Assembly (NCBI RefSeq): GCF_002441655.1
Contig: NZ_JXJU01000010.1
Coordinates: forward strand, 13,958 to 52,123
From: Lactococcus fujiensis JCM 16395
GTDB lineage: Bacteria > Bacillota > Bacilli > Lactobacillales > Streptococcaceae
Length of the DNA stretch: 38,166 nucleotides
Direction: 5' to 3'
The notes beneath the pieces are model-generated. The model had not been told where the DNA came from. It was given only the letters and a program-made list of their open reading frames with translations, and ran no database searches. Position numbers and translations under genes: made by a program. Positions 25,071-34,956 of this stretch are shown here, piece after piece. Within the stretch, counting starts at the first letter, position 1. Every line of letters begins with the position of its first letter.

Positions 25071-26027
25071 TTAAACATTAACTTCCTCAATTGCGCTCAA
25101 TCGTTCAGCAACTTCATCAGCTGTTAGCTGGTGCTTGACGATATAACGATTATTGGGGTGAATACGACATTCATGAGAACAAGATCCTAAATATTTGTAT
25201 TCATTCTCCTCAGATGCAAGCATTTGGCGATTACATTCTGGATTGCCACAATTAATGTAGCGTTCGCATGGTGTTCCATCAAACCAGTCTTTACCAACAA
25301 CAATGTGTTCTTTCTTATTGATTGGAACAGCAATGCGGCTATCAAAAACGTACATTTGACCTTCCCAAAGATCCCCCTGAACCTCGGGATCTTTTCCGTA
25401 AGTTGCAATGCCTCCATGCAATTGACCAACGTCATTAAAACCTTCGCGAACAAGCCAACCAGAGAATTTTTCACAACGAATTCCGCCTGTGCAATAGGTC
25501 AAAACGCGTTTATCCATGAAATCTTCCTTGTGATCAATAATCCATTGCGGTAAATCACGGAAATTGCGAATGTCAGGACGGACAGCATCTTTAAAATGCC
25601 CAAGATCATATTCATAGTCGTTACGCGCATCAATGACAACAGAATTTTCATCAAGCATCGCTTCACGAAATTCGACTGGAGTCAAGTAAGCCCCTGTTGT
25701 TTCAAGAGGATTAATATCATCTTCAAGATTGAGGTTAACTAATTCATTACGGTAACGCACGTGCATTTTCTTGAACGCATTTTCGTTTGCTTCATCAACT
25801 TTAAACATCATGTTCGCGAAACGTGCATCAGCATGCATCAACTCGATGTAAGCATCTGTTTGTTCAATTGTTCCTGAGACGGTTCCGTTGAGACCTTCAT
25901 CAGCGACTAAAATCCGCCCCTTTAAGCCAAGTGCTTTGCAATCAGCTAGATGTTGCTTTGCAAATTGTTCAGCATTCAGAAGTGGGACATATTGATAGTA
26001 TAAGAGTACTCGATAATCATGAGTCAT
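25071..26027 (-). CDS. trhO: tRNA uridine(34) hydroxylase TrhO (rhodanese-type, UPF0176)
   Basis: A 318-residue protein with an N-terminal acylphosphatase-like domain (about 1-95), a rhodanese domain (about 115-215) with [15 protein letters not shown] and the active-site loop [11 protein letters not shown] (catalytic Cys179), and a Cys-rich C-terminus (CGNPECNRQ...CSHECR). This is the TrhO/YceA family, which makes 5-hydroxyuridine at tRNA position 34 using oxygen. GGAG lies about 12 bases before the ATG, a long spacing. The gene is divergent from aldB and followed closely by the AlkZ-like gene on the same strand (84-base gap), which may be cotranscribed. Confidence 0.9.
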   Translation of the reverse strand: MTHDYRVLLYYQYVPLLNAEQFAKQHLADCKALGLKGRILVADEGLNGTVSGTIEQTDAYIELMHADARFANMMFKVDEANENAFKKMHVRYRNELVNLNLEDDINPLETTGAYLTPVEFREAMLDENSVVIDARNDYEYDLGHFKDAVRPDIRNFRDLPQWIIDHKEDFMDKRVLTYCTGGIRCEKFSGWLVREGFNDVGQLHGGIATYGKDPEVQGDLWEGQMYVFDSRIAVPINKKEHIVVGKDWFDGTPCERYINCGNPECNRQMLASEENEYKYLGSCSHECRIHPNNRYIVKHQLTADEVAERLSAIEEVNV

Positions 26028-26185
26028 TTTAAATTCTTGCTCCTTGGTATTATTAAATTTAATTAAACAAATTTAACCTCATTCTAATTTAACTTTTTTC
26101 TTATGTAAAAGCAAAAGACTTGCTTGTTATTTTTATCACAATAATAATTCCTATTGGCGTATTAAATTACTAAAATCGTTAATTC

Positions 26186-26214
26186 TTTACAGTCAATTCA
26201 ATTTGATTTATAAT
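26186..26214 (+). promoter_or_regulatory. Promoter of aldB
   Basis: TTTACA (26186-26191), 17-bp spacer, TATAAT (26209-26214), 33 bases before the start codon. Confidence 0.75.
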
Positions 26215-26247
26215 AAGAAGAGTTTCTTAATGTAAAAAGGAGAAAAA

Positions 26248-26958
26248 ATGCAAGAACAAGTAAAATTATTTCATCACAATACTTTAGCCTCATTAATGTC
26301 AGGACTTTATGAAGGGACAATTGAAATTGGCGATTTATTGAAAAACGGATCATTCGGAATCGGAACACTTGCAGGCGTTGACGGTGAATTAATTGTTCTT
26401 GATGGAAATGCCTATATTGCTAAAGGGAATCGCACAGTACGCTTGGTCAGTGCTGACGAAAAAGCTCCCTATGCAGCAGTAACGACACCCCATGTGACGA
26501 TTCAACAAAAGTTTGATCGGACAATTTCAGATCAAACACTCTTAGAGGAAATTGAAAAAAAACTCCTCAGTCGCAATTTATTTCACTCTGTAAAAGTACA
26601 TGGCTTGTTTAATAAAATGCATGTCAGAATGTCACCAGGGGCAAAAGAAGGAGAGCAATTTGTTGATGTCGCCGCACGCCAACCTGAATATACCGAAGAA
26701 AATATATCGGGAACCATTGTGGGTTACTGGACACCTGAACTTTTCCATGGGATGAGCGTTGCTGGTTTCCACCTTCACTTCATATCTGATGATCGTCAAT
26801 TCGGAGGACATATTATGGACTTTACAATGGCGAATGGAAACCTAGAACTTGGTAAAATTGACCAAGTGATTCAAAATTTCCCAGTTGAAGCAGAACGCTT
26901 TTTAGAAGCAGATCTTGATCTTGAAAAACTTCGTGGTGATATTGAAAAAGCCGAATAA
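26248..26958 (+). CDS. aldB: Alpha-acetolactate decarboxylase
   Basis: A 236-residue cytoplasmic enzyme that converts 2-acetolactate to acetoin. The zinc-ligand region GFHLHFISDDRQFGGHIMDF shows His175, His177 and His188. The family patterns GIGTLAGVDGELIVLDG and VGYWTPELFHGMSVAG are present, and the length is normal. It has a strong promoter, an AAAAAGGAG binding site and a terminator of its own. In Lactococcus lactis aldB belongs to the leu-ilv cluster; here it stands alone beside dprA, uncoupled from branched-chain amino acid genes and 8.7 kb from als. Confidence 0.93.
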   Translation: MQEQVKLFHHNTLASLMSGLYEGTIEIGDLLKNGSFGIGTLAGVDGELIVLDGNAYIAKGNRTVRLVSADEKAPYAAVTTPHVTIQQKFDRTISDQTLLEEIEKKLLSRNLFHSVKVHGLFNKMHVRMSPGAKEGEQFVDVAARQPEYTEENISGTIVGYWTPELFHGMSVAGFHLHFISDDRQFGGHIMDFTMANGNLELGKIDQVIQNFPVEAERFLEADLDLEKLRGDIEKAE

Positions 26959-26965
26959 GTAAATT

Positions 26966-26985
26966 AACGCCCATGGCGTTTTTTT
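26966..26985 (+). terminator. Terminator of aldB
   Basis: AACGCC-CAT-GGCGTT followed by T residues, seven bases after the stop. Confidence 0.75.
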
Positions 26986-27037
26986 GTTACATTCTAATAT
27001 TTTTTTCGTATTAAAGGATAAGAGAAAAGGAGAACTT

Positions 27038-27880
27038 ATGTATACAAATTTTGATTTATTTAGACTAAAAGATGCAGGAATGACCAACTTAGGACTTAAC
27101 AAACTCCTTCGCTTTGCTGAGACAAATCCAGTTAAATTAAGTCTACGGAAAATGGCTCAAATTTCTGGAACCAAGTCTATTCCAGACTTTATCGAACGAT
27201 ACAAGAGTCAGGACTGTAAGATCCTAAGAAAAACATTTAAAAAATTCCCTACATTTTCAATTCTTGATGATATTTACCCAGAACGGTTAAAAGAAATTTA
27301 TAATCCCCCCGTCCTCCTTTTCTACCAAGGAAACCTTGAACTTCTAAAGAAAATGAAAATTTCAATCGTAGGAAGTAGAAATTCAAGTACATCTGGGACT
27401 AAGTCAGTTCAAAAATTGATCAAAGAACTGGGAAATCAATTGGTCATTGTTAGCGGCTTAGCAAAGGGAATTGATTCAGCAAGCCACATTGCTGCCATCA
27501 AAAACTCAGGATTCACGATTGCTGTAATTGGAACGGGGATAGATATTAATTACCCCAATGAGAATCGTCCCTTGCAAGAGTACATCGGCAAGCACCAATT
27601 ATTACTGTCGGAATATGGTCCAGGTGAGAAAGCACTAAAATTTCATTTTCCTGAACGTAATCGAATTATTGCTGGTTTATCTCGTGGCGTAATCGTAGTC
27701 GAAGCAAAAATGCGAAGTGGCAGTTTAATTACCTGTGAACGTTCGATGGAAGAAGGACGCGATGTTTTTGCCGTTCCCGGTGATATTATTTCCCCATTTT
27801 CAGAAGGGTGTCATCATTTAATACAAGAAGGTGCAAAATTAATTACAAATGGTCGAGACGTTCTAAACGAGTACGTTTAG
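27038..27880 (+). CDS. dprA: DNA processing protein DprA
   Basis: A 280-residue protein that loads RecA on incoming single-stranded DNA during transformation. It has the DprA Rossmann-like fold: FPTFSILDDIYPERLKEIYNPPVLLFYQGN, KISIVGSRNSSTSG, VSGLAKGIDSASHIAAI, GTGIDINYPNENRPL, FPERNRIIAGLSRGVIVVEA and EEGRDVFAVPGDI. The start is ATG 27038 with AAAAGGAG close upstream; an in-frame start at 26984 overlaps the aldB terminator. The C-terminal winged helix of longer DprA proteins is missing, as usual in lactococci and streptococci. No late competence cin-box could be identified with certainty. Confidence 0.93.
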   Translation: MYTNFDLFRLKDAGMTNLGLNKLLRFAETNPVKLSLRKMAQISGTKSIPDFIERYKSQDCKILRKTFKKFPTFSILDDIYPERLKEIYNPPVLLFYQGNLELLKKMKISIVGSRNSSTSGTKSVQKLIKELGNQLVIVSGLAKGIDSASHIAAIKNSGFTIAVIGTGIDINYPNENRPLQEYIGKHQLLLSEYGPGEKALKFHFPERNRIIAGLSRGVIVVEAKMRSGSLITCERSMEEGRDVFAVPGDIISPFSEGCHHLIQEGAKLITNGRDVLNEYV

Positions 27881-27936
27881 AGCAAAAATTCTAATTTAAC
27901 AAAACTTGCTTTTTACTATAAGAAAACACATTTTGC

Positions 27937-27965
27937 TTGACATAATAAAATAAAGTATTTATGAT
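27937..27965 (+). promoter_or_regulatory. Promoter upstream of topA
   Basis: A perfect TTGACA (27937-27942), 17-bp spacer, TATGAT (27960-27965). The start codon is 115 bases downstream, so the mRNA would have a leader of about 108 nt with no obvious structure. Confidence 0.75.
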
Positions 27966-28079
27966 AAGAAAAGGATTCAAATTATCATCTTGACAATTAA
28001 CTTTTGAACGAGTAAAATTGATTTGTTTAACATCAAGACGAATACATTGTTTTATCTAATAATATAGAAGAAAGTAATA

Positions 28080-30221
28080 ATGCCAAAAAGTACAACTACA
28101 AAATCACCAAAAACGACAACTAAAAAAAAGAAAAAAGCTTCAACAAAAAAAACGACAGCTGGTAAAAACCTTGTCATCGTTGAATCACCTGCAAAAGCTA
28201 AGACGATTGAAAAATATCTAGGCAGAAATTTCAAAGTGGTTGCCTCCGTTGGGCATATTCGAGATTTAAAAAAATCAAGTATGTCTGTGGATATTGAAAA
28301 TGACTATGAACCACAGTATATTAACATTCGTGGAAAAGCACCTTTGATTAATTCGCTTAAAAAAGAAGCTAAAGCGGCTAAAGCTGTCTATCTCGCAAGT
28401 GACCCGGACCGAGAAGGAGAAGCAATTGCTTGGCACTTAGCACATATTTTAGATCTCTCATTGGAAGATAAAAATCGTGTTGTGTTCAATGAAATAACCA
28501 AAGATGCTGTAAAGAAAGCTTTTAAAGAACCACGCACGATTGACGTTGAACTCGTAGATGCTCAACAAGCTCGTCGAATCCTTGATCGACTCGTAGGATA
28601 TTCTATTAGCCCAATCTTATGGAAAAAAGTCAAGAAAGGTCTTTCAGCTGGACGTGTTCAATCCATTGCCTTAAAACTCATTGTAGACAGGGAGCATGAA
28701 ATAAATGCTTTTGTTCCGAAGGAATACTGGTCAATCGCTGGTGATTTCAAAAAAGGGACGAAGAAATTTGCAGCCTCATTTTGGGGAGTCGATGGCAAAA
28801 AACAAGCCCTTGATACTAATGAAGATGTTGTCAAAGTGATGGAACGGCTCTCAGGTCCAGATTTCTCAGTAGAAAAAGTTGAAAAAAAGAAAAGAATTCG
28901 AAATGCGCCACTTCCATATACCACAAGTTCACTTCAACAAGATGCTGCCAATAAGATTAATTTCCGAACACGTAAGACAATGATGGTTGCTCAACAACTT
29001 TATGAGGGAATCACATTAGGCGCTCAAGGACATCAAGGCTTGATTACCTATATGCGTACAGATTCAACTCGTATCTCGCCTGTGGCACAAGCTGCCGCAG
29101 CCGAATACATTGTTGACAAGTTCGGAGAACCATACAGTAAGCATGGGTCAAAAATAAAAAATTCGGCAAGTGCACAAGATGCCCATGAAGCGATTCGTCC
29201 ATCAAATGTTTTTAATACACCTGAACTTATTTCCAAGTATCTTGATAAAGATCAGTTGAAACTTTATACTTTGATTTGGAACCGTTTTGTGGCGAGTCAA
29301 ATGACGGCAGCCATTTTTGATACCATGAAGGTAAATCTAGAACAAAATGGAGTGATCTTTGTAGCGAACGGCTCACAAGTGAAATTTGAAGGCTATTTGA
29401 AGATTTATAATGACTCTGATAAGAATAATATGCTACCAGCAATGGAAGAAGGAGATGTCGTAAAAAAAGTAAATCTCAAACCAGAACAACATTTTACTCA
29501 GCCACCAGCACGTTATTCGGAAGCTACACTTGTTAAGACACTCGAAGAAATTGGTGTCGGTCGCCCTTCAACATATGCTCCAACACTTGAAACCATTCAA
29601 AAACGCTATTACGTTCGACTCGTTACCAAACGATTCGAGCCCACAGAATTAGGCGACATTGTAAATACTCTAATTGTTGAGTATTTCCCTAATATTGTCA
29701 ATACAGAATTTACGGCTGAAATGGAAAAAGATTTAGATGAAGTTGAAGATGGAAAACGTAAATGGGTAAGCGTCGTTGATCAATTCTATAAACCTTTTGC
29801 CAAAGAATTATCTAAAGCAGAAATTGAGATGGAAAAAATTCAAATCAAAGATGAACCTGCTGGATTTGATTGTGACCTTTGCGGTCACCCAATGGTTATT
29901 AAATTAGGACGTTTTGGTAAATTTTATGCTTGTAGCAATTTCCCAGATTGCCATAATACCAAGGCTATCGTCAAAGAAATTGGCGTGAAATGCCCACTTT
30001 GCCATGAAGGAAATGTCATCGAACGGAAAACAAAGAAAAATCGCATCTTTTATGGTTGCGACCGTTATCCTGAATGTGACTTTACAAGTTGGGATAAACC
30101 GATTGGACGTGACTGTCCTAAGTCAGGACACTATCTGGTCGAAAAGAAAGTACGTGGTGGCGGAAAACAAGTCGTATGTTCATCGGATGAATGTGATTAT
30201 CAAGAAGCAAAACAGAAATAA
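28080..30221 (+). CDS. topA: DNA topoisomerase I
   Basis: A 713-residue type IA topoisomerase that relaxes negative supercoils. In order: a Lys/Thr/Ser-rich N-terminal tail (1-29), Toprim domain (30-150) with [12 protein letters not shown] and [13 protein letters not shown], the catalytic core with active-site Tyr324 in [10 protein letters not shown], and C-terminal zinc ribbons (from about 590) with CDLC...CSNFPDC and CPLC...CDRYPEC, then a third, partly degenerate unit (CPKSGHYL...CSSDEC). AGAAAG precedes the ATG. dprA followed by topA is the common order in Gram-positive bacteria. trmFO follows after 41 bases and may be read from the same transcript. Confidence 0.96.
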   Translation: MPKSTTTKSPKTTTKKKKKASTKKTTAGKNLVIVESPAKAKTIEKYLGRNFKVVASVGHIRDLKKSSMSVDIENDYEPQYINIRGKAPLINSLKKEAKAAKAVYLASDPDREGEAIAWHLAHILDLSLEDKNRVVFNEITKDAVKKAFKEPRTIDVELVDAQQARRILDRLVGYSISPILWKKVKKGLSAGRVQSIALKLIVDREHEINAFVPKEYWSIAGDFKKGTKKFAASFWGVDGKKQALDTNEDVVKVMERLSGPDFSVEKVEKKKRIRNAPLPYTTSSLQQDAANKINFRTRKTMMVAQQLYEGITLGAQGHQGLITYMRTDSTRISPVAQAAAAEYIVDKFGEPYSKHGSKIKNSASAQDAHEAIRPSNVFNTPELISKYLDKDQLKLYTLIWNRFVASQMTAAIFDTMKVNLEQNGVIFVANGSQVKFEGYLKIYNDSDKNNMLPAMEEGDVVKKVNLKPEQHFTQPPARYSEATLVKTLEEIGVGRPSTYAPTLETIQKRYYVRLVTKRFEPTELGDIVNTLIVEYFPNIVNTEFTAEMEKDLDEVEDGKRKWVSVVDQFYKPFAKELSKAEIEMEKIQIKDEPAGFDCDLCGHPMVIKLGRFGKFYACSNFPDCHNTKAIVKEIGVKCPLCHEGNVIERKTKKNRIFYGCDRYPECDFTSWDKPIGRDCPKSGHYLVEKKVRGGGKQVVCSSDECDYQEAKQK

Positions 30222-30262
30222 CATATTTATTATTATGTAAAAGCCAAGTTTTAAGAAAGAAA

Positions 30263-31597
30263 ATGATGACAAAGAAACATATTAATATTATTGGTGCAGG
30301 ACTAGCAGGATCTGAAGCCGCTTATCAGATTTCCAAACGAGGGATTCCCGTAAAACTTTACGAAATGCGTGGTGTAAAATCAACACCTCAACACAAAACA
30401 GACAAGTTTGCTGAACTCGTCTGTTCTAATTCATTTCGTGGAGCTGCTATTACAAATGCAGTGGGTCTTCTGAAAGAAGAAATGAAGAGGTTAGATTCCT
30501 TAATTATCCGTGCGGCAAATGCAACACAAGTCCCTGCTGGGGGGGCATTAGCTGTCGATCGAGAAGGATTCTCAGATTATGTCACTCAAGCTTTACAAAG
30601 TAATCCCTTGATTGAAATTATTCGTGAAGAAATGACACAGATACCAAGTGATGAGTTAACCATTATTGCCACTGGCCCGCTTACTTCAGACGCACTCGCA
30701 GCCCAAATCCATGAATTAAATGGAGGAGATGGTTTCTATTTTTATGATGCGGCAGCACCAATTGTTGATATATCAACTGTTAATTTGTCAAAAATTTATA
30801 AAAAATCTCGTTACGATAAGGGCGATGCAGCATACTATAATTGTCCAATGACAAAAGAAGAATTTAATGCCTTTCAGACAGCTTTAATTGGTGCGGAAAC
30901 AGCTGAATTACATTCATTTGAAAAGATGAAAGTATTTGAGGGGTGTATGCCTATTGAAGAAATGGCAAATCGTGGTTATAAAACGATGCTTTATGGACCC
31001 ATGAAACCAGTGGGTCTTGAATATCCGGAAGATTTTGAAGGACCTCGTGATGGTGATTTCAAGTCCCCTTATGCTGTCGTTCAGCTAAGACAAGACGATG
31101 CAGCTGCCTCACTATATAATATTGTTGGTTTCCAGACGCATCTGAAATGGGGAGAACAGAAACGTGTCTTTCGAATGATCCCTGGGCTTGAAAATGCCGA
31201 ATTTGTCCGCTATGGTGTGATGCACCGTAATTCATACATGGATGCTCCTCAATTGCTTATGCAAAATTATCGTTCTAGAAAACAAGAAAATTTATTCTTT
31301 GCAGGACAAATGACTGGAGTTGAAGGCTATGTCGAATCAGCATCGTCAGGATTAATTGCTGGGATAAACGCGGCACGACTTTTTAAAGGTGAAGAAGAAG
31401 TTATTTTCCCAAGAACAACAGCAATTGGGAGCTTACCTTACTACATTACGCACACGGATAGTAAGCATTTTCAACCCATGAATGTAACATTTGGTATTAT
31501 GCAAGATTGGCCGGAACGGATAAAAGATAAAAAAGAAAAGTATGGTTTGCTGGCTGAAAGGTCACTTGAAGAATTATTACCTTATCTTGATTTATGA
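30263..31597 (+). CDS. trmFO: Folate/FAD-dependent tRNA (uracil-54-C5)-methyltransferase TrmFO
   Basis: A 444-residue flavoprotein that makes T54 in tRNA using methylenetetrahydrofolate. It has the FAD motif [15 protein letters not shown] (about 9-23), the conserved [11 protein letters not shown] (Cys54), [13 protein letters not shown] (Cys228) and [17 protein letters not shown]. The two cysteines correspond to those shown to matter in Bacillus subtilis TrmFO. Two ATG codons (30263 and 30266) are adjacent; either may be used. AAGAAAG lies just upstream. Confidence 0.95.
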   Translation: MMTKKHINIIGAGLAGSEAAYQISKRGIPVKLYEMRGVKSTPQHKTDKFAELVCSNSFRGAAITNAVGLLKEEMKRLDSLIIRAANATQVPAGGALAVDREGFSDYVTQALQSNPLIEIIREEMTQIPSDELTIIATGPLTSDALAAQIHELNGGDGFYFYDAAAPIVDISTVNLSKIYKKSRYDKGDAAYYNCPMTKEEFNAFQTALIGAETAELHSFEKMKVFEGCMPIEEMANRGYKTMLYGPMKPVGLEYPEDFEGPRDGDFKSPYAVVQLRQDDAAASLYNIVGFQTHLKWGEQKRVFRMIPGLENAEFVRYGVMHRNSYMDAPQLLMQNYRSRKQENLFFAGQMTGVEGYVESASSGLIAGINAARLFKGEEEVIFPRTTAIGSLPYYITHTDSKHFQPMNVTFGIMQDWPERIKDKKEKYGLLAERSLEELLPYLDL

Positions 31598-31619
31598 AAC
31601 GGATATAACAATAAATAAA

Positions 31620-31650
31620 AAACGTCTGTTAATTAGCAGGCGTTTCTTTA
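31620..31650. terminator. Terminator between trmFO and xerS
   Basis: AAACGTCTG pairs with CAGGCGTTT (one G-U) around TTAATTAG, with T-rich and A-rich flanks. It is placed between convergent genes. Confidence 0.75.
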
Positions 31651-31696
31651 TTTGATATTCTTACTAGAATGATGCTCATTTTTGTAAATGATTGTT

Positions 31697-32767
31697 TTAT
31701 AGACGGTCCAATCCTTTTTTATTTTCATCATCTACGATAGAAATATAAAGGGCAGACGTATTCAGATCAGTATGGCCAAGTTGGTTGGCAATTAGTGCTT
31801 GGTTTTTGGTTTCTGCATAGAGTCGAGTTGCTAAAGTATGACGTAACTTATGGGGAGAGACTTCGATTTTAAATGCTTTTGAGTATTTTCCAACGAGATT
31901 TTCAACCGAACGATTATCAATTCTTTTTGCTATTCCCTTGTATTTGGCTAAAAAGAGGGCTTGTTCTTTCACATCGGGTTGATAAATCATTTGCCTAGCT
32001 TCTAGATATTGTTCAATGTACACCTGTGCAAAAGGTGCAATTGCGACAACATCTCGTTTACCACCTTTGCGTATAACTTCGATGGTCAGGGTTTTTAAAT
32101 TGATGTGCTTGACGTCAGCGTTTGTACATTCAGATAGACGAATGCCTGTAGCTAGGATTAATGCGATAATGGCAAGATCACGAATTTTATTTTTTTCAAA
32201 ATATGGTCTTGCCCCATTAGAAATTTGATCGCTGTACTCATGGTCAATAAATTCAAGAAAGCCGAGGGATTCATCTCCTAAAAAGAGCTTATTTTTAATC
32301 GCGGATGCTCTCGCATTTAAAGTCTCTTTTGACTTAACTGTTTTTATTTTGTCCATTACATTTCTGTAGAAATAAGGTTCACCGTCCTCATTCTCTGTCT
32401 CTCTTGTTAAGAAATTAAAAAGACTGGATAAAGCAGAAATTGTTCGATTGATTGTGGTTTGACTGAGACCAAATTGTTGTCCATTGCTATTTGCTTTTGG
32501 GCGTTCACGAAGGTAGAGGATATAGGACTCAACATCTTGTTTCTTCAAATGTTCAAGGACAGTCATGGGAATTGACTTGATTTCAGGATCTGGAATTAAA
32601 CCAGATTCGTATAGCCAGTCAAAAAAACGATGAAATTCTTTCAAATACTCGTAAATGGTGTTTTGTGAACGTCTTTGAACTTGCATTGAGCGAACATATT
32701 CATTAACATAAAATGGCATTTTACCCTGTTCATCAGAAATATGTTTCAGGAGTAACTCTTTATTCAC
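31697..32767 (-). CDS. xerS: Site-specific tyrosine recombinase XerS
   Basis: A 356-residue tyrosine recombinase that resolves chromosome dimers in streptococci and lactococci, where it replaces XerC/XerD. It has an N-terminal SAM-like core-binding domain (about 20-160: RRSQNTIYEYLKEFHRFFDWL) and a catalytic domain with Arg in ATGIRLSEC, Lys in KGGKRD, HKLRH, LGHTDLNTSALY and the nucleophile Tyr in that last motif. Its length and the insert around residues 85-170 fit XerS rather than XerC/D. The start is GTG 32767; GAAGGAGG lies about 12 bases upstream, longer than usual. In related genomes the target dif-SL lies next to xerS. Confidence 0.93.
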   Translation of the reverse strand: MNKELLLKHISDEQGKMPFYVNEYVRSMQVQRRSQNTIYEYLKEFHRFFDWLYESGLIPDPEIKSIPMTVLEHLKKQDVESYILYLRERPKANSNGQQFGLSQTTINRTISALSSLFNFLTRETENEDGEPYFYRNVMDKIKTVKSKETLNARASAIKNKLFLGDESLGFLEFIDHEYSDQISNGARPYFEKNKIRDLAIIALILATGIRLSECTNADVKHINLKTLTIEVIRKGGKRDVVAIAPFAQVYIEQYLEARQMIYQPDVKEQALFLAKYKGIAKRIDNRSVENLVGKYSKAFKIEVSPHKLRHTLATRLYAETKNQALIANQLGHTDLNTSALYISIVDDENKKGLDRL

Positions 32768-32816
32768 GGATTTAATGTGCCTCCTTCGTAATTAAAATAC
32801 TAACTCGTTAACCCTC

Positions 32817-32825
32817 ATTATAGCA
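32817..32825 (-). promoter_or_regulatory. Extended -10 promoter of xerS
   Basis: On the minus strand the sequence reads TGCTATAAT, a TG-n-TATAAT extended -10, 50 bases before the GTG start. Confidence 0.55.
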
Positions 32826-32904
32826 CAAGTGTTCGTAAAAAGGTGGTAACTTTATCAGGAAATGATGACGAGATAAACTCCGTTTCCATTTAACATTTTA
32901 CAAA

Positions 32905-32933
32905 TGTTCAGATATTTTTGCTATATCCGAACA
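32905..32933. other. 29-bp imperfect palindrome between xerS and hpt (possible dif-like site)
   Basis: TGTTC-A-GATAT, seven central bases, ATATC-C-GAACA: two 11-bp arms matching at all but one position. The size and the position beside xerS suit a tyrosine-recombinase site, but the arms do not match the TTTTC...GAAAA-type arms I recall for dif-SL. An operator for hpt is the alternative. Confidence 0.3.
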
Positions 32934-33026
32934 ATTTAAGGGAAAAATCTTAAATAAAGAGGAAAAAAAACAAAAAAAACTAAAATTTCGTTAGAATAGG
33001 GATATAAGATTAGAATAGAGAATAAT

Positions 33027-33569
33027 ATGCATCCACATTTAAAAGCAATTTTGTTTACACGAGAAGATATTCAGAAACGCGTGTCTGAGTTAGCAATCGA
33101 AGTTTCAAAAGATTATGAGGGGAAAAATCCGCTTGTTGTTGGTATTTTGAAAGGTTCAATTATGTTCACGGTTGATTTACTCAAAGAATTAACAATCGAC
33201 GCTGAAGTTGACTTCATGGACGTTTCGAGTTACGGAACAGGCGTGAGTTCATCTGGTGAAGTTAGAATATTGAAGGACTTGGAAACAAAGGCAGAAGGGC
33301 GAGATATTCTAATTTGCGAAGATATTATTGATTCTGGAAATACATTATTATATGTCAAAAAACTTTTAGAACATCGAGGTGCAAGTTCGGTTAAAATTAT
33401 TTCTCTTTTGGATAAGCCAGCAGGCCGTAAAGTCGAAATTGACGGAGATTATATCGGATTTGAAGTACCAGATGAATTTGTTGTTGGGTATGGAATTGAT
33501 TATGCTGAACGTTATCGTCATTTACCATATATTGGAATTTTCAATCAAGAATACTTGATAAAAGATTAA
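33027..33569 (+). CDS. hpt: Hypoxanthine phosphoribosyltransferase
   Basis: A 180-residue purine salvage enzyme. It has the PRPP-binding loop ILICEDIIDSGNTL, the VGILKGSIMFTVDLLKEL segment, and FMDVSSYGTG with the flexible loop, all typical of HGPRT. It makes IMP and GMP from hypoxanthine and guanine. The promoter is probably TAGAAT around 32992-32997 without a clear -35, and the ribosome binding site (AGAGAA) is weak. In L. lactis hpt lies near tilS and ftsH; that context is absent here. Confidence 0.93.
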   Translation: MHPHLKAILFTREDIQKRVSELAIEVSKDYEGKNPLVVGILKGSIMFTVDLLKELTIDAEVDFMDVSSYGTGVSSSGEVRILKDLETKAEGRDILICEDIIDSGNTLLYVKKLLEHRGASSVKIISLLDKPAGRKVEIDGDYIGFEVPDEFVVGYGIDYAERYRHLPYIGIFNQEYLIKD

Positions 33570-33670
33570 TTTGAAAAAAATGAGTAAAATGAGTAAAATA
33601 TGAAAGTTTTAGGGATTGTTTCTAAGGCTTTTTTAAATGTCTCGAGTACGCTCAAAACCTCATTTTTCGG

Positions 33671-33676
33671 TATAAT
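33671..33676 (+). promoter_or_regulatory. -10 hexamer directly before the FAD oxidoreductase start codon
   Basis: A perfect TATAAT ends six bases before ATG 33683, and no Shine-Dalgarno sequence is visible. If used, transcription would begin at or next to the A of the start codon. No clear -35 is present. Confidence 0.4.
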
Positions 33677-33682
33677 AAAGTT

Positions 33683-34789
33683 ATGAAAAAAATAGCAGTT
33701 ATTGGCGGTGGCATCATTGGAATGACATTGGTCAATTATTTGGATTCCAAACAGTTTGAAGTATTACTTTATGATTCTGGTAAAAACCAAGCAACCGGTG
33801 CGAGTGCAGGGATTATCTCACCATGGCTTTCTAAACGAAGAAACAAACAATGGTATGCGTTGGCGCGTGATGGTGCAGCATTTTATGAACAGTTGGTCTC
33901 AGATTTTAGTCTAACGAATGAAATCTATGAAAAATGTGGTACTTTATTTGTGAGAGATCAAGTAGCTTTAGATCAACTTGAACAATTGGCGATAGAGCGA
34001 AAAGAAAAGGCGCCAGAGATTGGACAAATTCGATTGTTAAATCCAAAAGAAACATCTGAAATATTGCCAATATTACGGCCCACACCAAGTCTTTATATTT
34101 CAGGTGGGGCAAGATTAGATGGAAAAGCTTATTTGAATCATCTGAGAAAGAGGGCATTGGGTCGTGGAGTAAGAATTATTTCGGATGAGGTAAAAGTTCA
34201 GAAAGCTGGAAATGGCTGGGAGATTAATAGGGCTGAGGAAAAAGTAGTTGTAGATAAGGTCGTTTTGGCACCTGGACCTAAGTTAAAAGACTTATTAGAA
34301 CCATTGGGCTATTCAACAGCAGTAGAACCTCAAAAAGGACAACTTATTTCTTTTTCTACTGACTTAAATACGAACAATTGGCCAGTTGCTTTCTTGGATG
34401 GAGAAGCTGATTTAATCCCTTTTAACAAAGGAGAAATACTCCTCGGTGCAACACATGAAAATGAAGCGAAATGGGATTTAAGACCGACTAAGAAAGCGTT
34501 CGAGAAGTTGACGCAGGGAGTGGATAGGTACCTCAATAATAATTCTTTGACGGATTTTCCATATTCATTTCGAGTGGGAACTAGAGCATATACACCAGAT
34601 TTTGCTCCTTTTTTCGGCCCACTTAAAGATGAAGTTGGCTTGATTGTCGCGAGTGGTTTAGGCTCATCTGGGCTCACTACGGGTCCCTATATCGCATTTC
34701 TCTTATCTGAATTTTTAAATGGTAAGGTTGATGAATGGGAGATGTCAAACTACGAAAAAGACTTTGATCATTATATTACCGTCATCTGA
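33683..34789 (+). CDS. FAD-dependent oxidoreductase, DadA/glycine-oxidase type
   Basis: A 368-residue DAO-fold flavoprotein. The dinucleotide motif AVIGGGIIGMTLVNYL opens the protein, followed by ATGASAGIISPWL, and near the C-terminus RVGTRAYTPDFAPFFGPL and ASGLGSSGLTTGPYIAFLL close the FAD site. This pattern fits D-amino-acid dehydrogenase or glycine/sarcosine oxidase relatives; the substrate cannot be read from sequence. It stands alone between hpt and a HAD phosphatase gene. The start codon lacks a Shine-Dalgarno site and has a -10 hexamer six bases upstream. Confidence 0.8.
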   Translation: MKKIAVIGGGIIGMTLVNYLDSKQFEVLLYDSGKNQATGASAGIISPWLSKRRNKQWYALARDGAAFYEQLVSDFSLTNEIYEKCGTLFVRDQVALDQLEQLAIERKEKAPEIGQIRLLNPKETSEILPILRPTPSLYISGGARLDGKAYLNHLRKRALGRGVRIISDEVKVQKAGNGWEINRAEEKVVVDKVVLAPGPKLKDLLEPLGYSTAVEPQKGQLISFSTDLNTNNWPVAFLDGEADLIPFNKGEILLGATHENEAKWDLRPTKKAFEKLTQGVDRYLNNNSLTDFPYSFRVGTRAYTPDFAPFFGPLKDEVGLIVASGLGSSGLTTGPYIAFLLSEFLNGKVDEWEMSNYEKDFDHYITVI

Positions 34790-34890
34790 TGTTTTTTTCT
34801 GATTGCTTATTTTTTTATGAATAACGTGACCAATGAGTTAATTAAACTACATTGAATTAAATTTCAATAAAAAACCAAATAATATTGCAT

Positions 34891-34918
34891 TTGAATAATA
34901 TGAAACATATGTTAAAAT
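34891..34918 (+). promoter_or_regulatory. Promoter with palindromic operator before the HAD gene
   Basis: TTGAAT (34891-34896) and TAAAAT (34913-34918), 16-bp spacer. Between them lie overlapping dyads ATATG-AAA-CATAT (34898-34910) and AACATATGTT (34904-34913), a likely repressor site. Confidence 0.5.
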
Positions 34919-34956
34919 AGAAGCGTAATAAGTACATTTAAAGATTGAGGGATTGA

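Noticed and set aside
32941-33000. AAAAACTAAAATTTCGTTAGAA as a dif-SL core
   Set aside because: It recalls part of the dif-SL centre as I remember it, but it lacks the paired arms and lies in an A-rich run before the hpt start.
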